This document shows, piece after piece, positions 1 to 14,700 of a DNA stretch of 64,000 nt. This DNA comes from Mucidula mucida. Its lineage: Eukaryota; Basidiomycota; Agaricomycetes; Agaricales; Physalacriaceae. Numbering within the stretch: the first letter of the stretch is position 1; each line of letters begins with the position of its first letter. The notes under the pieces are model-generated. The model saw only the letters and a list, made by a program, of their open reading frames with translations, ran no database searches and was not told the origin of the DNA. Where the stretch lies: positions 1-64,000 of the forward strand of contig JADNYV010000049.1 in assembly GCA_015501055.1 (NCBI GenBank), read 5' to 3'. A program made the position numbers and the translations under genes.

Positions 1-1898
1 CCAGGATGCGACGACGGAGGTCAGAGTCAGCTTTTGTGCCAACTGCGAGAGCAAAGGTCCTTTCAAAGTCAACTCGGATCAGGTATGATTTTGTTTTGGA
101 TGGAACTGTTGAAATTCTTACATTCAATTGTAGACGGTGTACCGCAACTATCAGCGTATGACGCTACAGGAATCCCCCGGTTCCGTTCCTGCTGGTCGTC
201 TGCCCAGGCATCGAGAACTCATCCTCCTTTGGGACCTAATCGATAGCGCCAAACCAGGTGAAGAAATCGAGGTGACCGGCATCTATCGTAATAACTTTGA
301 TGCCTCTCTCAATTCGCGGAACGGATTTCCTGTTTTCTCGACTGTCATCGAGGCAAACCACGTCAACAAGAAAGAGGATCTCTTCGCTGCATTCCGTCTT
401 ACTGAAGAAGACGAAAGGGAAATGCGGCAATTGGCCCGAGATGAACGGATACGCAAGAGGATTATTAAGAGCATTGCTCCCAGTATCTATGGTCACGAGG
501 ATATCAAGACTGCCATCGCCCTCAGCCTCTTTGGTGGGGTCAGCAAAGACATCAATCATAAACTACGCATACGTGGCGATATTAACGTTCTCCTCCTTGG
601 TGATCCAGGGACTGCTAAATCCCAGTTCTTGAAGTACGTGGAAAAGACAGCGCACCGTAGTGTCTTCGCGACAGGCCAAGGCGCTAGTGCTGTCGGTCTT
701 ACAGCCAGTGTCCGAAAGGATCCCGTTACGCGCGAGTGGACACTAGAAGGTGGCGCTCTGGTTCTAGCGGACAAGGGAACTTGTCTCATTGACGAGTTCG
801 ACAAAATGAATGACGCGGATCGGACGTCTATCCACGAAGCTATGGAACAGCAGTCAATCTCCATTGCCAAAGCCGGTATCGTAACGACATTGCAAGCTCG
901 CTGCGCCATTATCGCCGCCGCCAATCCTATTCGGGGACGCTATAATCCAACCATACCCTTCCAGCAAAATGTTGAACTCACGGAGCCTATTCTATCGCGT
1001 TTCGATGTCCTTTGTGTAGTCAAAGATAATGTCGACCCGGTGATGGACGAGCTTCTGGCTCGCTTTGTCGTGGGCAGCCATCTGCGAAGCCATCCCAAGT
1101 TCGACAAAGAGACAGAAGAAATGGATGTGGCCACTGTCGTTGACGAAGATGTTGGTTTCTCATCGTTGTAGTCATCGCACTCTAACGACTTTTCTTAGAT
1201 GATACCTCAAGACATCCTTCGGAAGTACATCATGTATGCTCGTGAAAGGATCCGCCCTAAGCTATACGAGTTGGACCAAGAGAAATTGTCGCGTCTCTTC
1301 GCTGACCTACGCCGCGAATCGCTTGCCACTGGATCCTACCCGATTACAGTTCGTCACCTGGAAAGCATGATACGTATGGCCGAGGCTAGTGCCAAGATGG
1401 CTCTTCGAGAATACGTCCGCGCGGATGACATTGATCTCGCGATTGAGGTAGCAGTCAACAGTTTCGTGAGCGCTCAGAAGATGAGTATCAAAAAGACTTT
1501 GCAGCGGGTAAGTCGGACGATGTATCCCGGTTCTTATCACTAACTCTGGATTAGGGATTCCGTAAATACCTCACTCAAGCTCGGGATCACGAAGAACTGC
1601 TCGCGTTCCTTCTCGGCCAGATTGTCAAGGATAAGGCGCGTCTGCACCAATTACAGCGACATGAACAGGCGACTAGTGTCACTGTCAAACTGTCGGATTT
1701 AGAAGAACGAGTGAGATTCCCGCTTGACGAATCCGTGGAGTGGGCTAACGCGAGCATTAGGCCAAAGAGCATGATATATTCGACATTACGCCATTCCTGC
1801 GATCCCGTCTATTCAGCACGAATGGATATCAACTAACCGCTGGTGATGATGGAAGGGATGTTATTTTGAAGAAGTTTAAGACTGTAGCTGAGGTATAA
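1..1898 (+). CDS. MCM2: DNA replication licensing factor MCM2, 3' part
   Basis: This is the C-terminal two thirds of Mcm2, an ATPase subunit of the MCM2-7 replicative helicase that unwinds origins in the nucleus. The gene enters from the left edge. I read five exons: 2-82, 134-1150, 1199-1507, 1555-1710 and 1761-1898, all phase 0, giving about 566 residues. Exon 1 holds the last two cysteines of the zinc finger (CANC). Exon 2 holds the Mcm2-specific stretch LTLQESPG-like (here [18 protein letters not shown]), Walker A GDPGTAKS, Walker [10 protein letters not shown] and an arginine-finger SRFD. Exons 3-5 are the C-terminal lid, ending with the conserved FDITPFL motif and a TAA stop. The similarity is close to textbook Mcm2, and no break is seen. 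The N-terminal part lies outside the window. Confidence 0.96.
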
Positions 1899-1924
1899 TA
1901 TATCTATGTCGATGTTGTTGTATA

Positions 1925-4747
1925 CTAATGTACATTGGTACGTCCATTTCTCACCGGATAACGTCTCAGGTCAGTTTGTACCCACTCTTGAATACCAGGC
2001 TGCGCTTTAAGTAGCAGTTCGACTGCCTGCATCTCCCCGTCTACCGAAGATCAGTGGATGAAGTACAAGCCGTCTTGGATGCTATACCTATGGTCATAAT
2101 AGTGCCGGGCTGTCTGACATGTTCGTTGTCAATATCTGGTTCACAAACGTAGTGCTCCGATGGAACAATCAGAAGTGAGTACTAAGATTGATCAGGTACT
2201 GGACGCCTAGAACGGGATGTTTTCTCACCTCCGAATACCAAGCCCTAAACTCTGCGGAGATATAGGGAGTAGAAGGCAGGTCTCCGATACCCACGAGTTG
2301 CACTATCGACTTTACCTTTTTCTCCGTTGCAGCCCCTGCCTCGATTTAGATATACCACGTACACGTCAATGAAGGAAAAACTCACATCTCTTGTCTAGAA
2401 AGTTAATCATGGGAGCACACCCTAGACCGTGGCCGATGAAGACGATTCGGCGCGCTTCAGAAAGGCTAGAACAGGATCTGTATGTGGAAGAGCTCGGAGC
2501 AAGGTGTCATACTTACGAGATGTAATTGTCCCAAGATAGACCATTGTTTCTCGTCCGTAGTTTGTCTGTTTTTGAATACGCTACAGGGAATAAGTGGGAC
2601 TCATGTTACCCGGAGGCAGTCCTACCTTTACTATAGTTGGTTTTGCAAAGAGATTAACATCCAGTAGTGCATAGCCTGATTTCTTGACCCAAGATATCGT
2701 CTCACGCGACGCATCTAACTACCGAGATCGCAGGTCAATCAACTGTCAACGCCAAATGGACGAGGAAGGGCATACCAGGAATGAACGTTGTATGTCCAGA
2801 TCACAATTTGCCGACGATTGCAACTCCGCTCGAAGGTTCCCGCTGAAGCGATGTGAGAAGATGGCTACACCAGCGGTTCGCCTAAATCCTCACAATTCGT
2901 GTACGATGACTACTAGTGTGGCGTTGGTGAACATATCAGGCCTAGTAAGTCCTCGCTAATCAGTATGCGAAGGAGGCGGCCGTTATTTGAATGGATAAAC
3001 ATACGTGCACATTATTTGGGAAGAAAAACGCTGTATCAATTCATCCTTGAGTAAAGGAAGTTCCATAAGGCCGTGGGTCTGGCGCAGGTCATGTTGACGG
3101 TGTTTTTTTAGGAGCTCTGCAGTCTTTGTTCAGCACTTTCGCATGGCAAAAGAGGTTACGAACCCGAGATCGATGAAGTGAGATTTGCGTCGGCTGATGG
3201 AAGTATTCAGAAACGTGCGACTAAGCGAAAGGAACTAACCAGGGCGTGGCTCGGATGTTGTGCCGCGACGTTCTTCCAGTACCGACTTTGGACTTGGGCT
3301 ACTTGCCACATAGTCTCCGTAGCGACATCGCTGGCTAACTGGGGAGCTAGCTCTCCGGGTGCGTCACCAAGAAGGACTCGTGTCACGGCGAGAGCAGATT
3401 CAGAAATGGCTTTTATGCAGTAGCCACCCTTTAAACCACAATGAGGGAATGTGTTGCATATAAGTGAGCCTCACCTCGAGTGCGACTACCACTCGTCCGC
3501 CCGCCAATCCAGTCAGCATATGGGTCATGTGTGCATACCCGGCTGGAGATACTTGACATTCGCCTAGGCCATCGCCACGGGCAGCATCGAACCCGGCAGA
3601 TACTATGGAACTGTGGGCCACGGAACGACCTATAGAACGAAACAAACATACTGATTATAAGTTCAGGAGCGAATTCTGCAGCGATGGGCAGAACAATCTT
3701 CTGAAAGGCGTATAGGTAGTCTCCGTCATTCATGCCTGCCTCTGGCCAAGGGATGTTAACTGAGCTAGTCAATCTTGAATAAATGCCGAAAACGGGGCAT
3801 TTGAACGCACAAGCCGAGCCCATTGTCTTCGCCGCAGGAGTACATGCTACCGAAATCGCCTGTTGGATAGAATCGACCATCTTCATACCGGTGAATGGAT
3901 ATATATAAGACACTTGGATCATCATAGAATGCGCGTTGAGTGCCGTTTCCTATGAAACGTCAAATATGCATTATACAATAAAATGATGTATTACCATGAT
4001 GAACATCCCTATTCAAAGTCGTTAGAAGCATTCATGCCATCGTAAGAGTAAACCATACCAATCTAGTATCAGTATACGCTTGATCGGAGTAGTTTGCAGC
4101 ACTACACGGGCTGCTACAGCAACGTTGTTGAAGAAGCAAAAACCCATATGTTCGTCTGGTTCAGCGTGATGACCGGGGGGACGAACTATGGCAATACACT
4201 TTTTCAACTTGGACTGTGGGGAAGCGACAGCCATGCAAGCTTCAATGACTCCACCGCAGCTCAAGCGCGCAGCGCGAGTTGTGCCTACCATGACATAGAG
4301 GGAGAGTTGTTCGTAATAGACTTCAGAATCCACCACTTGCTGTTCGGTGAGGTCTGTTCCGCGGAATTAGTTTTGGGTTATCGTTGCCAGTAGATACACA
4401 CGCTGTAGTGCAAGTATTTTATCCCAGTGATCCTCATCGTGAACTAAAAGAGCTTCATGTTTCTCGACCGCCCTGATAGGGATCCGTTGCATTCGATCAA
4501 GACAATGTGCGGATTGCAAGGCCTTGTATATCGCGATTGTGCGTTCAGGGGATTCAGGATGATCCGCACTCGAAGTTGAATAGTGTTGGCCCATTTCGTT
4601 AGAGAACACGTAGCCGACGGACGCGTCGCATGCCTGCTCGTCAGGTGGTCGCGCAACGGATTTGGAGACAGTGGAACTGTCTGCATTGCGAGGTTGATCG
4701 ACATCCATAGCGTCGGCGCGTATCGTGCTTGGTCCAGCCTGATCCAT
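1925..4747 (-). CDS. HDA1: Class II histone deacetylase, HDA1 type
   Basis: A homologue of yeast Hda1/S. pombe Clr3, a zinc-dependent deacetylase that removes acetyl groups from histone tails to silence chromatin. It is split into many small exons. In order: an N-terminal linker; the deacetylase domain with [10 protein letters not shown] and [12 protein letters not shown]; then, across two introns, the DWDVHHGNGTQ metal-site motif, [19 protein letters not shown], and [10 protein letters not shown]; then the C-terminal Arb2-like half ([45 protein letters not shown]). The last exon ends in TAG at 1925-1927. I chose the ATG at 4747 (MDQAGPS). An in-frame ATG at 4771 adds eight residues. Both halves of the usual Hda1 architecture are present. 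Its stop lies 26 bp from the MCM2 stop on the other strand. Confidence 0.93.
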
Positions 4748-5979
4748 CGTGGCCCTGGAGAGGAAGTACAAGGTCCTCGAACGCGACAGACTACGACGTC
4801 ACAGTAGGAAAGAAGAATGGAAACTCACCATCAATGCATGCCTGGAAAGGAAGCCGTTTTGGGGAATGGCCGTGCCGTGAGAAAATTTTACGCATTGGCG
4901 CCAATCAGGCCCAAATTCACCTCTACGCTCTGTCTTCCCCTCGACGACTGGACGACCTGCGACTCTATGTAGAATGAGTAGAGTTATCTTGTCTTGTGGA
5001 CTAGAAGCTCGTAACATGCAGCGACTGCACCTCCAATACTTCGTTGTTCTTTCTGGAGAAGACGCGCGGTTCACCGACTGATCTACATGTTCAAGCTTTT
5101 TCCATTCTGTCAATCAACTGAATCCCCTGGTGCCTTCAACACAATTCTCCTCGATGATTGGCATATTCAACGTTCCGCAGTTGACCTTGAGTGGAAGTCT
5201 ATAGTGTCCCCTGAACCTGATAGCCTTCAAGGCGCAATACAGCGGCGAGCCGCCTCATCTCAATTCTCAGTTATGCATTACGACATTCGATAAGCACGTC
5301 CTGAATGGGGTCTTTACGTTCAGATCTCTCCCTGACCCGACGCGTCTTAGGTGCTACTGTATCTCCTTGACCTAACCCATCTTTAGCTCTCCCTGTCGAC
5401 GTTCTGCAGGTCCTTCCACCATTTCTAACCATTCGTACTTACCGGAAGGCCTTGTGAAAAACCCATAGCAAAGTTGTAGAAAGCATGCAATGATGAATGT
5501 TGAAAAATAAGGCCAGGAGGCCGATTTCTGATGCCTCCCCTCTGCGTGTATATTAGACAACGTCAAAATAGAACGGGCAGGCTACAATGTGGCAAGGAAC
5601 ACATGGGAAACGACAGGATGAGGAGCTATATATTAAGCAGCACGTTTGCGGGCGGGAGAATCAGTTTCCAGGTCGACAAGCGATATTAGGAGCCGGCTTT
5701 CCGTGCTACTACATTCAAGACGCCCTCCTCGTTGACCTTCTCGAAAAGCTCACTCACAGTCCACCGCAAGAGTTGGATCTGTGAGCCGATTAAAGAAGCC
5801 CCAGAACACGACCTTGATCAGTTTAAGCGTCATCATAGACCTCGTGCGCCATTAGCTAGGACGAATAGTGCTCCCTCCCCTCTTATTTCAACCACCACCA
5901 CTGTCCCATCCACGTCCATCTCCTCAAGTAAGTCCCGCCATCGTCGTCGTTGTTCACAGCGCACTCATCCTTCTCCAGC
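4748..5979. other. Divergent intergenic region HDA1/UGP1
   Basis: This 1.2-kb stretch separates the starts of HDA1 (leftward) and UGP1 (rightward). Open frames here are short, lack recognisable domains and have no matching splice signals. The right end (about 5860-5979) is pyrimidine-rich (CTCCCCTC, CACCACCACC) and is probably the UGP1 promoter and 5' leader. I see no RNA gene or mobile element. Confidence 0.6.
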
Positions 5980-7996
<2,017 letters not shown>

Positions 7997-8175
7997 CGAG
8001 TACTTGCACGTATTACCTCTCGACGGAATAATTGGTGGATTTTGGAATTAATTGGACTTTCACATAGATGCGGAGGCGCACAACGGATTGTAGAATTGCA
8101 TGCTTCCTGTTTATTACCTCTCTTGCGGTGCTTACACACATTCACGAAGCACTAGTAGCTCGTGATTTCCACTGC

Positions 8176-9007
8176 TTACAGGCGTGCATTTGGAAAATTG
8201 AACTCCTTCAAGATAGCTTCTGCAACACCATCCGGATTCTCTTGAACAACCTGTGTCGGAATGTTAGTGCCGCTCAGTCTACAGCAGGCTAGACTACGAG
8301 ATGACGCTCTTGATAAACGCGTTATTGATGCGAGTTGTCGACCTTTTGCCAGATTTGACAGGTCAACTTGAATGTATGTTGGTCTGAAAGCATATCAGAC
8401 TCAAAGAAAGGATGTCAATATCACAAGCATACACAAGCGTTCCTTCTTGACCGAATACAACATGGAGGGGTATGTCCTTGCAAACATCTTCAATGATGGC
8501 TGCAGCTTCAAATGTGGCTGCCTGCGTGATCAAGAAAGCTGGCACCCTCGTGCCGTTCGCTCGTCTTCGTTACCACAGGTCCAGTCGGAGAGTTTGGGTC
8601 AACTGGACGCAAGCCATGGCTCTGTGTGGCGTCTTCATTTCTCTTCGCAGCACCCAAAATATTGAAGAACTCACGAGGTAGAGAGAAAGAATTCGTGGAT
8701 GCCAATCTTTCCACGGTGCCTTCCGAATGAGGAATTTCGCTGCAGCCTCTTTGCTGTCCCATTTCTCTGGCTGCATTGAAGTGAACTTGGCTAACATCCC
8801 TGTCTGTTTCTGCCGTTCTTTGAAATTCGCATCATAAAGGGCCTTGTCAATTAGTGCTGGTTCGATGAGGACGACGCTAGCATAGATGGATTTAGGGAGG
8901 TACTTCGTTGTGAGCATCCTGAAGATTCGCTAAGACAATGTACGGAAGGGGGCCGAACAAACTCACGCAGCGGATGTCCCAGCAGAATGACCGACTACCA
9001 CGATTCT
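8176..9007 (-). pseudogene. Alpha/beta hydrolase fold protein, probably 5'-truncated
   Basis: The readable part runs from a nucleophile-elbow segment (RIVVVGHSAGTSA, catalytic Ser in GHSAG), through LTTKYLPKSIYASVVLIEPALI and GMLAKFTSMQPEKW, then across introns SHGLRPVDPNSPTGPVVTK, an IEDVCKDIPLHVVFGQ segment and the C-terminus VVQENPDGVAEAILKEFNF, stopping at 8176-8178. This resembles the fungal 'toxin biosynthesis protein'-type hydrolases, whose substrates are mostly unknown. The roughly 130 N-terminal residues expected before GHSAG, with the oxyanion-hole strand, cannot be found in any frame between 9007 and the next gene at 9532. The gene is therefore likely a truncated relic, though a very divergent or more intron-rich 5' end is possible. 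Confidence 0.6.
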
Positions 9008-9531
9008 GTCACCATGTAACCTTGATCAACGCCACCTTCCCGTTGAGTAAGATGATCAGTAGGTTTAACGGGATGTTGTTGTGGTTGATCACCATTCACG
9101 ACTCGTAAGGATCCGTACACTTTGACTCAGACACTAGGAGCTGATAAATCGTGAGTGGTCGTAAATTGACCCGCTTTCAGACGTGACGGCGCAAGCTCAG
9201 CCCTATGTGGGCATGTGCGCTTCCAATTTTCGAGCCATCATCCTTTGCGATCGTCCTTATACATACCGCCGATCGCCCTTGTTTTTCCCCACTGGCAAAT
9301 TTACTTCCGCTTCATTTAGTTCACCACAAAATGCGGTATTCTGTTGTATGACAAGCCCGTCCCAGCACACAATGTTCGTGAAGTGTTGAGCGCCGAGTAG
9401 TCGCCCACAGCCTGAGTACTATAAACTACAAGGGCGCCGCGCAGCAATCTACTATTTCCTTCGGTCTGTTACCGATGCGGAAAGTCAAGTTCAACTAGCA
9501 AGCTCAGGTCCTTCATCATGTAGATGTGACA
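9008..9531. other. Intergenic stretch without a recognised gene
   Basis: No conserved N-terminal hydrolase exon could be found here on the minus strand, and plus-strand frames are short. The first 100 bases beyond the hydrolase core read as unconserved sequence. Nothing else is recognised. Confidence 0.5.
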
Positions 9532-11194
9532 CTACCGTTCCGGGTCAGTGCTTTGATCAATGAACATTAGCCAGGTAATGAACACGAAGAGTGTCACAGG
9601 ATAAACGGCCACATCCCGCAAATCTCGAATGAACGAGTTCCTTGGTCGTCCTTTCGTTTGGGATTGGCGGGACGCAGATGAATTCGGAAGTGGTAAAGAA
9701 CTACCGTCGGGTTCTGCGCGCAAGCGAAGGCGCTGAGAGAACGACGAGGAAGAAGTCGAGGTGACGATGTCTTCGAGAGCCAGAGCCGCAGGGACGAATC
9801 GCTGGAAAGCACGACGTCGATAGAGGTTAGCCACCAGCAGCACACCGATAGAGAAGAATATCAAGGGCACGTATATGCTCAGGTATATGCTGAGTTGATC
9901 GGGTAAGAGGCATGGCCTGTCGGCGAATGTGGGAGCTGTTGAGCCCGACTGAGGGGGCACCAAGGACAACAGCTGAAACCCTGGCTGATGGATTCCCATA
10001 GCCATGGAAATCGATTTGACTGTGACTTCTCTGGCGTGGACGGATTGCCCGTTCAATGAAAAGTCGTGTACGAATTCGCAATAGTCGTGATCATCACCGC
10101 TGCGAATTGAGTGAGAAGGAGTAGATATTCACGGGCGCGCTGCATACCTGAACACGAGCGAGGGTCTCAGGCTCTTCAGCAGAAATGAAGACGCGTGTTT
10201 CCCCAGCGTATTTTGGTACCCGTGGCCTACACCGCGATTTATAGACCCTCGCTCGCGCCGTGGTCCGCAATCGCTGCCTTCAGGTCTAGCAAGAGGAATG
10301 TGGGTGAATAAAATGACGGGTTTTGAGTGTGGTTCTAGTTGCCTGATGAGTACGAAAGAAGACTCCACGCGCTTTGACCTACCTCTGGCGAACATGCTGA
10401 CAAACTCGACTGGTCCTCCGGGTACTGGTGTCCATTCTTCGTAGGGTACGCCGCGGTCATTACGCTCGTAATCCTCTTCAGCTAGAGTCGGCGCGTCTAT
10501 CAGGACAATGGTATGACCTGCAATATCGATCACGTTGTTCAACGGTCCGAAATGAGATATGTATCGTTCATTGGCTTTCTTGGAGAAGGTGGGCGATGTA
10601 CCCAGCCTGTCCTGAAGGTATGAATGGCACTGAGTGTGGAGAAGAGACGGACGTACCCTGTATCATGGTTCCCCGGGATATAATGCACAGGAACGTGGGG
10701 TTCCAAGTAAAACACGTTTTTGAATCTCTGAAAGTATTCGTCGTATCTAGAAAGCAGATGAGAATCTCGTGTCGTGTTCGCGGTGATGTGGTGGCTCACT
10801 CGGCGTCATCCATGGCGAATCGGCCATTGTCCATCATGTCGCCTAGGAAGATGACAACATCTGGGGATTTCCTTGAGGCAAAGTACCAGCTCTTGCGCAG
10901 ATTCAAGTCGGCGAAGACGCGGGAAAGGAAGGTCAGGAAAGGGGAGCGGTCGGGGTAGGACCTGTGGTCCAATATTTGAGGGTCGGCGACGAGGAGGACA
11001 TGTTTGGCGTCGGAGGACTACAGAGGTTGTTTAGCTGGTCGTCAACGTGGTGGAGGAGCAGAACAGACTGCTAAGGGCCAATCACAGCGCTCCACTGCCG
11101 AATTAAAGACGCCGAGCTCGTACCACGCAATGGTGAGCACCCATATCACCCTCAGAGCATTGACAACGCGGCGACCGCGGATGGAGAGGCGCAT
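9532..11194 (-). CDS. TED1: ER metallophosphoesterase, Ted1/Cdc1/MPPE1 family
   Basis: Members of this family sit in the ER/Golgi membrane and trim ethanolamine-phosphate from GPI anchors so that GPI proteins can leave the ER. The start MRLSIRGRRVV leads into an N-terminal membrane segment (ALRVIWVLTIAWYELGVF). Metallophosphoesterase motifs follow in order: LLVADPQ, FLGDMMDNGR, YIPGNHDTG, FTHIPLARPE and a histidine-rich SGDDHDY-type junction before the NGQSVHAREVTVKS exon. Two C-terminal hydrophobic segments (LSIYVPLIFFSIGVLLVANL and VYPVTLFVFITWLMFI) complete the membrane topology. About five exons. It could also be called Cdc1, and I cannot separate Ted1 from Cdc1 by eye. PER1, another GPI-anchor remodelling factor, lies at 41.8 kb. 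Confidence 0.85.
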
Positions 11195-11308
11195 CTGCGC
11201 TAACAAGATGGAGGTGTAAAGAGAGAGTGCTGATGGCTAACAGAATACTGCTAATTACTTTCATTTATTTCGCGTATTTACACAGCAACATAGAGCAATT
11301 CCCGTATT

Positions 11309-11648
11309 CTAGTGGTGCGCTCCGTGTTCGTCGCCGTGCTCGAGGAAGGGGTGGTTGCCCTATGATAATTAGATACGGTGTGACGGAGTCGGGATCTCTT
11401 ACAAGTAGCTTGGCGGAGCCGTCCTTTCTGTGGGACATTCAGTATACAACTACGAGGGCAGCAGCGGTGATCCGACCTTGCGCGGTAGAAGATGAAGAAC
11501 CACATTGTTGCGCCCAAGGCTTTGCCCAAAAAGTTGTGCTTGAAACCGGGAAGATGCGGGTGGAATCCTGCGCCCGACGCTGTCGAAAAGGCGTTGATCA
11601 GCAATCAACAGAGCGGCACCCAGCGCACGCACAGTGAGGGCCAGCCAT
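11309..11648 (-). CDS. Small mitochondrial membrane protein, NDUFB2-like complex I subunit
   Basis: A three-exon gene for about 63 residues, too fragmented for simple ORF callers. Exon 1 is 16 bases (ATG at 11646-11648, MAGPH). Exon 2 starts at 11579 and encodes GFHPHLPGFKHNFLGKALG, then ATMWFFIFYRAR, a single membrane segment. After an intron the protein continues KDGSAKLL, and the last exon gives GNHPFLEHGDEHGAHH and TAG at 11309-11311. The layout (short N-terminus, one hydrophobic helix, His-rich tail) fits the NDUFB2/AGGG-type accessory subunit of NADH:ubiquinone oxidoreductase in the inner mitochondrial membrane. All three junctions have GT and AG ends. The family call is from pattern memory and is moderate; the gene model itself is well supported. 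Confidence 0.7.
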
Positions 11649-11790
11649 GGCAGTTAACAAGGTGTGATGTAGTTGATTTGTTTGTTCATGTGTGACGGCC
11701 ACTCTTCTCTCAAAAGGCCATCCACAACCATTACGCGACGCCTGCGCGTCGCGGTCTCTGCTGTCTGTCTTCGGTTAGCTTCACGTCGCC
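11649..11790. promoter_or_regulatory. Short bidirectional promoter
   Basis: Only 142 bp separate the start codons of the NDUFB2-like gene (left, minus) and the disordered-protein gene (right, plus), so both must be driven from this interval or from within each other's 5' regions. Confidence 0.5.
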
Positions 11791-14700
11791 ATGGACAACG
11801 GCGGCAAGCGGAAACGTGTCATGGAACACCCTCGTATCGTCTACCATGCCCACAATCGTACTTTCGATAGGCTGTTCAAGGGTTTGCCTTTTCCCGGCTT
11901 TTCCGAGAAACGTCGGTTAATCGTATCCCAGAAAAATCTCTTTCTGAGATGCAGGACGTCGTACGCAAGAAACTGGACCTTCCAGTGGATGCAACCTTCA
12001 CTCTATCTCAGCTACGCGGTGATACATTTGTTGATCTAGAAGATGGTATGTCCTCATTACTTTTGATCGAATAAATTCTCAGTCTGCTGTTAGACGATGA
12101 TTTCGAAGCCTTTGATGCTCTTGCACACTCCTCACAGTCTGTGGAAGTCCGCATCTCTGTTTCTGACCCGTCTCAGGTCAGCATCCCACAGTTAAAGTTA
12201 TACTTTACTGACTCAACCATTTATTCCCAGGACGAAGATGATGATAGCAGCGCCAATGCTCGGCGCAGGCATGTGTCATTCCTCGAGCGGAAAGACGCGT
12301 CAAACCAACAGAAAACGCCTACACCCGAAGACGCTCAACCACCTCCATCGAAACGACGGAAACTCAATAACGGCAAGAATGAAGAGCTTCAATCGGAAGG
12401 CGACAAGTCTTCTAACGAAGCTACTAAGGACGCCAAACAAGGGAAAAAGAGCAAAAGCGTAGCGAAGGCGTCTAACGTCCGTGGTGCTGAATCCATAACT
12501 GCTGCTCTTAATATCTCTGCCGCTGCAAACTCAACGGAGGTCGAGACTCCTGTGAGTCGCCCCAAGCGACGACGAGCTTCCGTCACGGAATCAACCCCGG
12601 CTTCCAAGTTGAAGGAGCAGGTTGAAGCGACTGGAGCACCCGAATTGCCGCCAGAAAAGTCGAAGAGGAAGAAAGTAAAGCATAAGAAAACTGCTGTCGA
12701 TGACGGCGCCACAGCGGACGTTGAGACGGATTCGCTCAATCCACCTACGAATGGTAGGCATCCAGGCCAATTTCACCGGTATAGCTGACTTGCAACTCGT
12801 ATAGATGACGATCCGACCAAGCGTATGCTCTCTTTCCGGAAGATTAATTCTTGTGCTAACTGTCCATCGTAACTACAGAAAGATTGCCCAAGCAGCGGCG
12901 CAAAAGTGTGTCGAAGCCGACAAATGAAAGCAAGGGTAATGGTATTGCCTAGCAAGTCCTCTTGTTCGTTGCAATACTAATAGCACTGTTCCCATAGTCG
13001 ACCAACAAAAAGACGATGCTTCGGAGAAACCCTCTGAACCGGTCAAGACTCGGGCAACAACGAAGACTTTGGCGAAGCAGGATGTGCCACAACCCACCGA
13101 GACTTCCAGTTCCACCACTAGTAAGAAGAAATCGATCAAGAAAGTAACCACCGACGAGACATCACTTCCGAATGCCCCCCGTGCGACTTCCACTTCTCGG
13201 AAAAAGACTAAAGCTACTCGCCCCATAAATGACGAGCCGGTCAGCGAAACGTTCCAAGCTGCTGCTGCCACCCTTAAGTCGTGGTCGGTGGCACCCGCAG
13301 ATGCTGCAGGCCCTACTCCACCACCGGTGCCACCGGCGAAGGCTACTGTCAAATCCAGCAATGTTGTAGTAACCAAGGGCGAGAAGAAGGACAAAGCGAA
13401 AAAAGTGAATGGGCATTCCATCTGTCCTCCTCCTTCTACAAAAGATTCGGCTCCCGAGTCTGACATTGTTCCCCCCGTTGCAGGTCCCTCGTCCGGGAGC
13501 AGAGCCAAAGGCGGCATTGTGATACGACCTGATGAGTCGTCCGATAGCGATAGCAGCTCAAGTGACGTGCCACAACAGAGGAGGATTGTCAAAAAAACTA
13601 CTACTAAACCAACCAAGGAAGACAAAGATTTGGAGGCGGTTGTGCGTGGACCTAAAAAGTCGCGCGCGAGTGTTGCGCGATTTCTTCTCCAGGCAGAAAA
13701 GGAGGAGGCTCGGGGCGTGGATGGAAAGGATGACGACGGAGAGGCTCTGGAAGAAGAGGGAGAGCAAAAGGGCAGGAAGAAGACGCTCAAGAAGGGGAAG
13801 AAGGCTGCCTCGTCCTCCTCTGATAGCGAAGACGTTGAAATGGAGGACCTCTCCAAGGACACAACACCATCACCCGATCTTTCTCAACCCCCAGCGGTAC
13901 AAGTGCGGCCATCGGTAGAAGAACCCCTCCCGCCGATACAACAAACTCTTGAGCCTGCGGCTGAAATCGTTCAAGAGGACGTAGCTCTCACTGTTCTTGC
14001 TCCTGATTCGTCTGACGACATTGAAAGCACCCACACTTCCCCCGACGCTGTAGATGTTATCCAACCCAGTCATGATTTCCTGACCGCTGATTATCATACC
14101 CCAACATCTACTATGAAGGTGATGAATCGCATGAAAGGAAAGAGCCCCGCCAGGACTCCCTCGTCGTCTCAGACGCTGACTAACGGCCACGGTCTATTTC
14201 GCCTGCGTAACCAGTCCCCGGCCATAGCCAGAAAGCTCCTTGGTACTGCGAGCTCTTCGGAATCATCCCAGCCTCCGTTGCCTCCTACGAGTGTCTTGAG
14301 TTTGGCGAAAGAAACGCAGGTGGAGGCTCAAAAAGACTCTCAGGGAAGCGTAGCGCGGTGGACTCCGTTGATGCCTAAATCCCCCTCCTCTGTACCCGAC
14401 TCCACGATGGAAGACGAGCTGGCGAGCAGTCCACAGAATATGCTAAAGGCTCGACTGGCAGAAGAGACGCAACTCCCCGATCCTGACCAGCCTGCGCTCT
14501 TCTTGAACAGTAACACTCAAACGCAGTTTCCTTACACGCAGACTGTCATCCGCTCCCCGTCTCCATCGCGGCACAGCCGCCTGAATCGGGCGAAGATGAA
14601 GAGGAGAACGAAGTCGCCGCCGCCGTCAAGGTGCCCGCTCCCCAGTTCCGGCGTTTGACAGAGATTGAGGTTTCTAGCCGGTCGATGTTCGCCACCTCTG

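Noticed and set aside
2684..2959. Open frame of 91 codons on the plus strand
   Set aside because: It lies opposite spliced, well-conserved C-terminal exons of HDA1 and has no domain of its own.
4799..5113. Minus-strand frame of 104 codons upstream of HDA1
   Set aside because: No domain, no matching splice signals and an unlikely composition. It is treated as intergenic.
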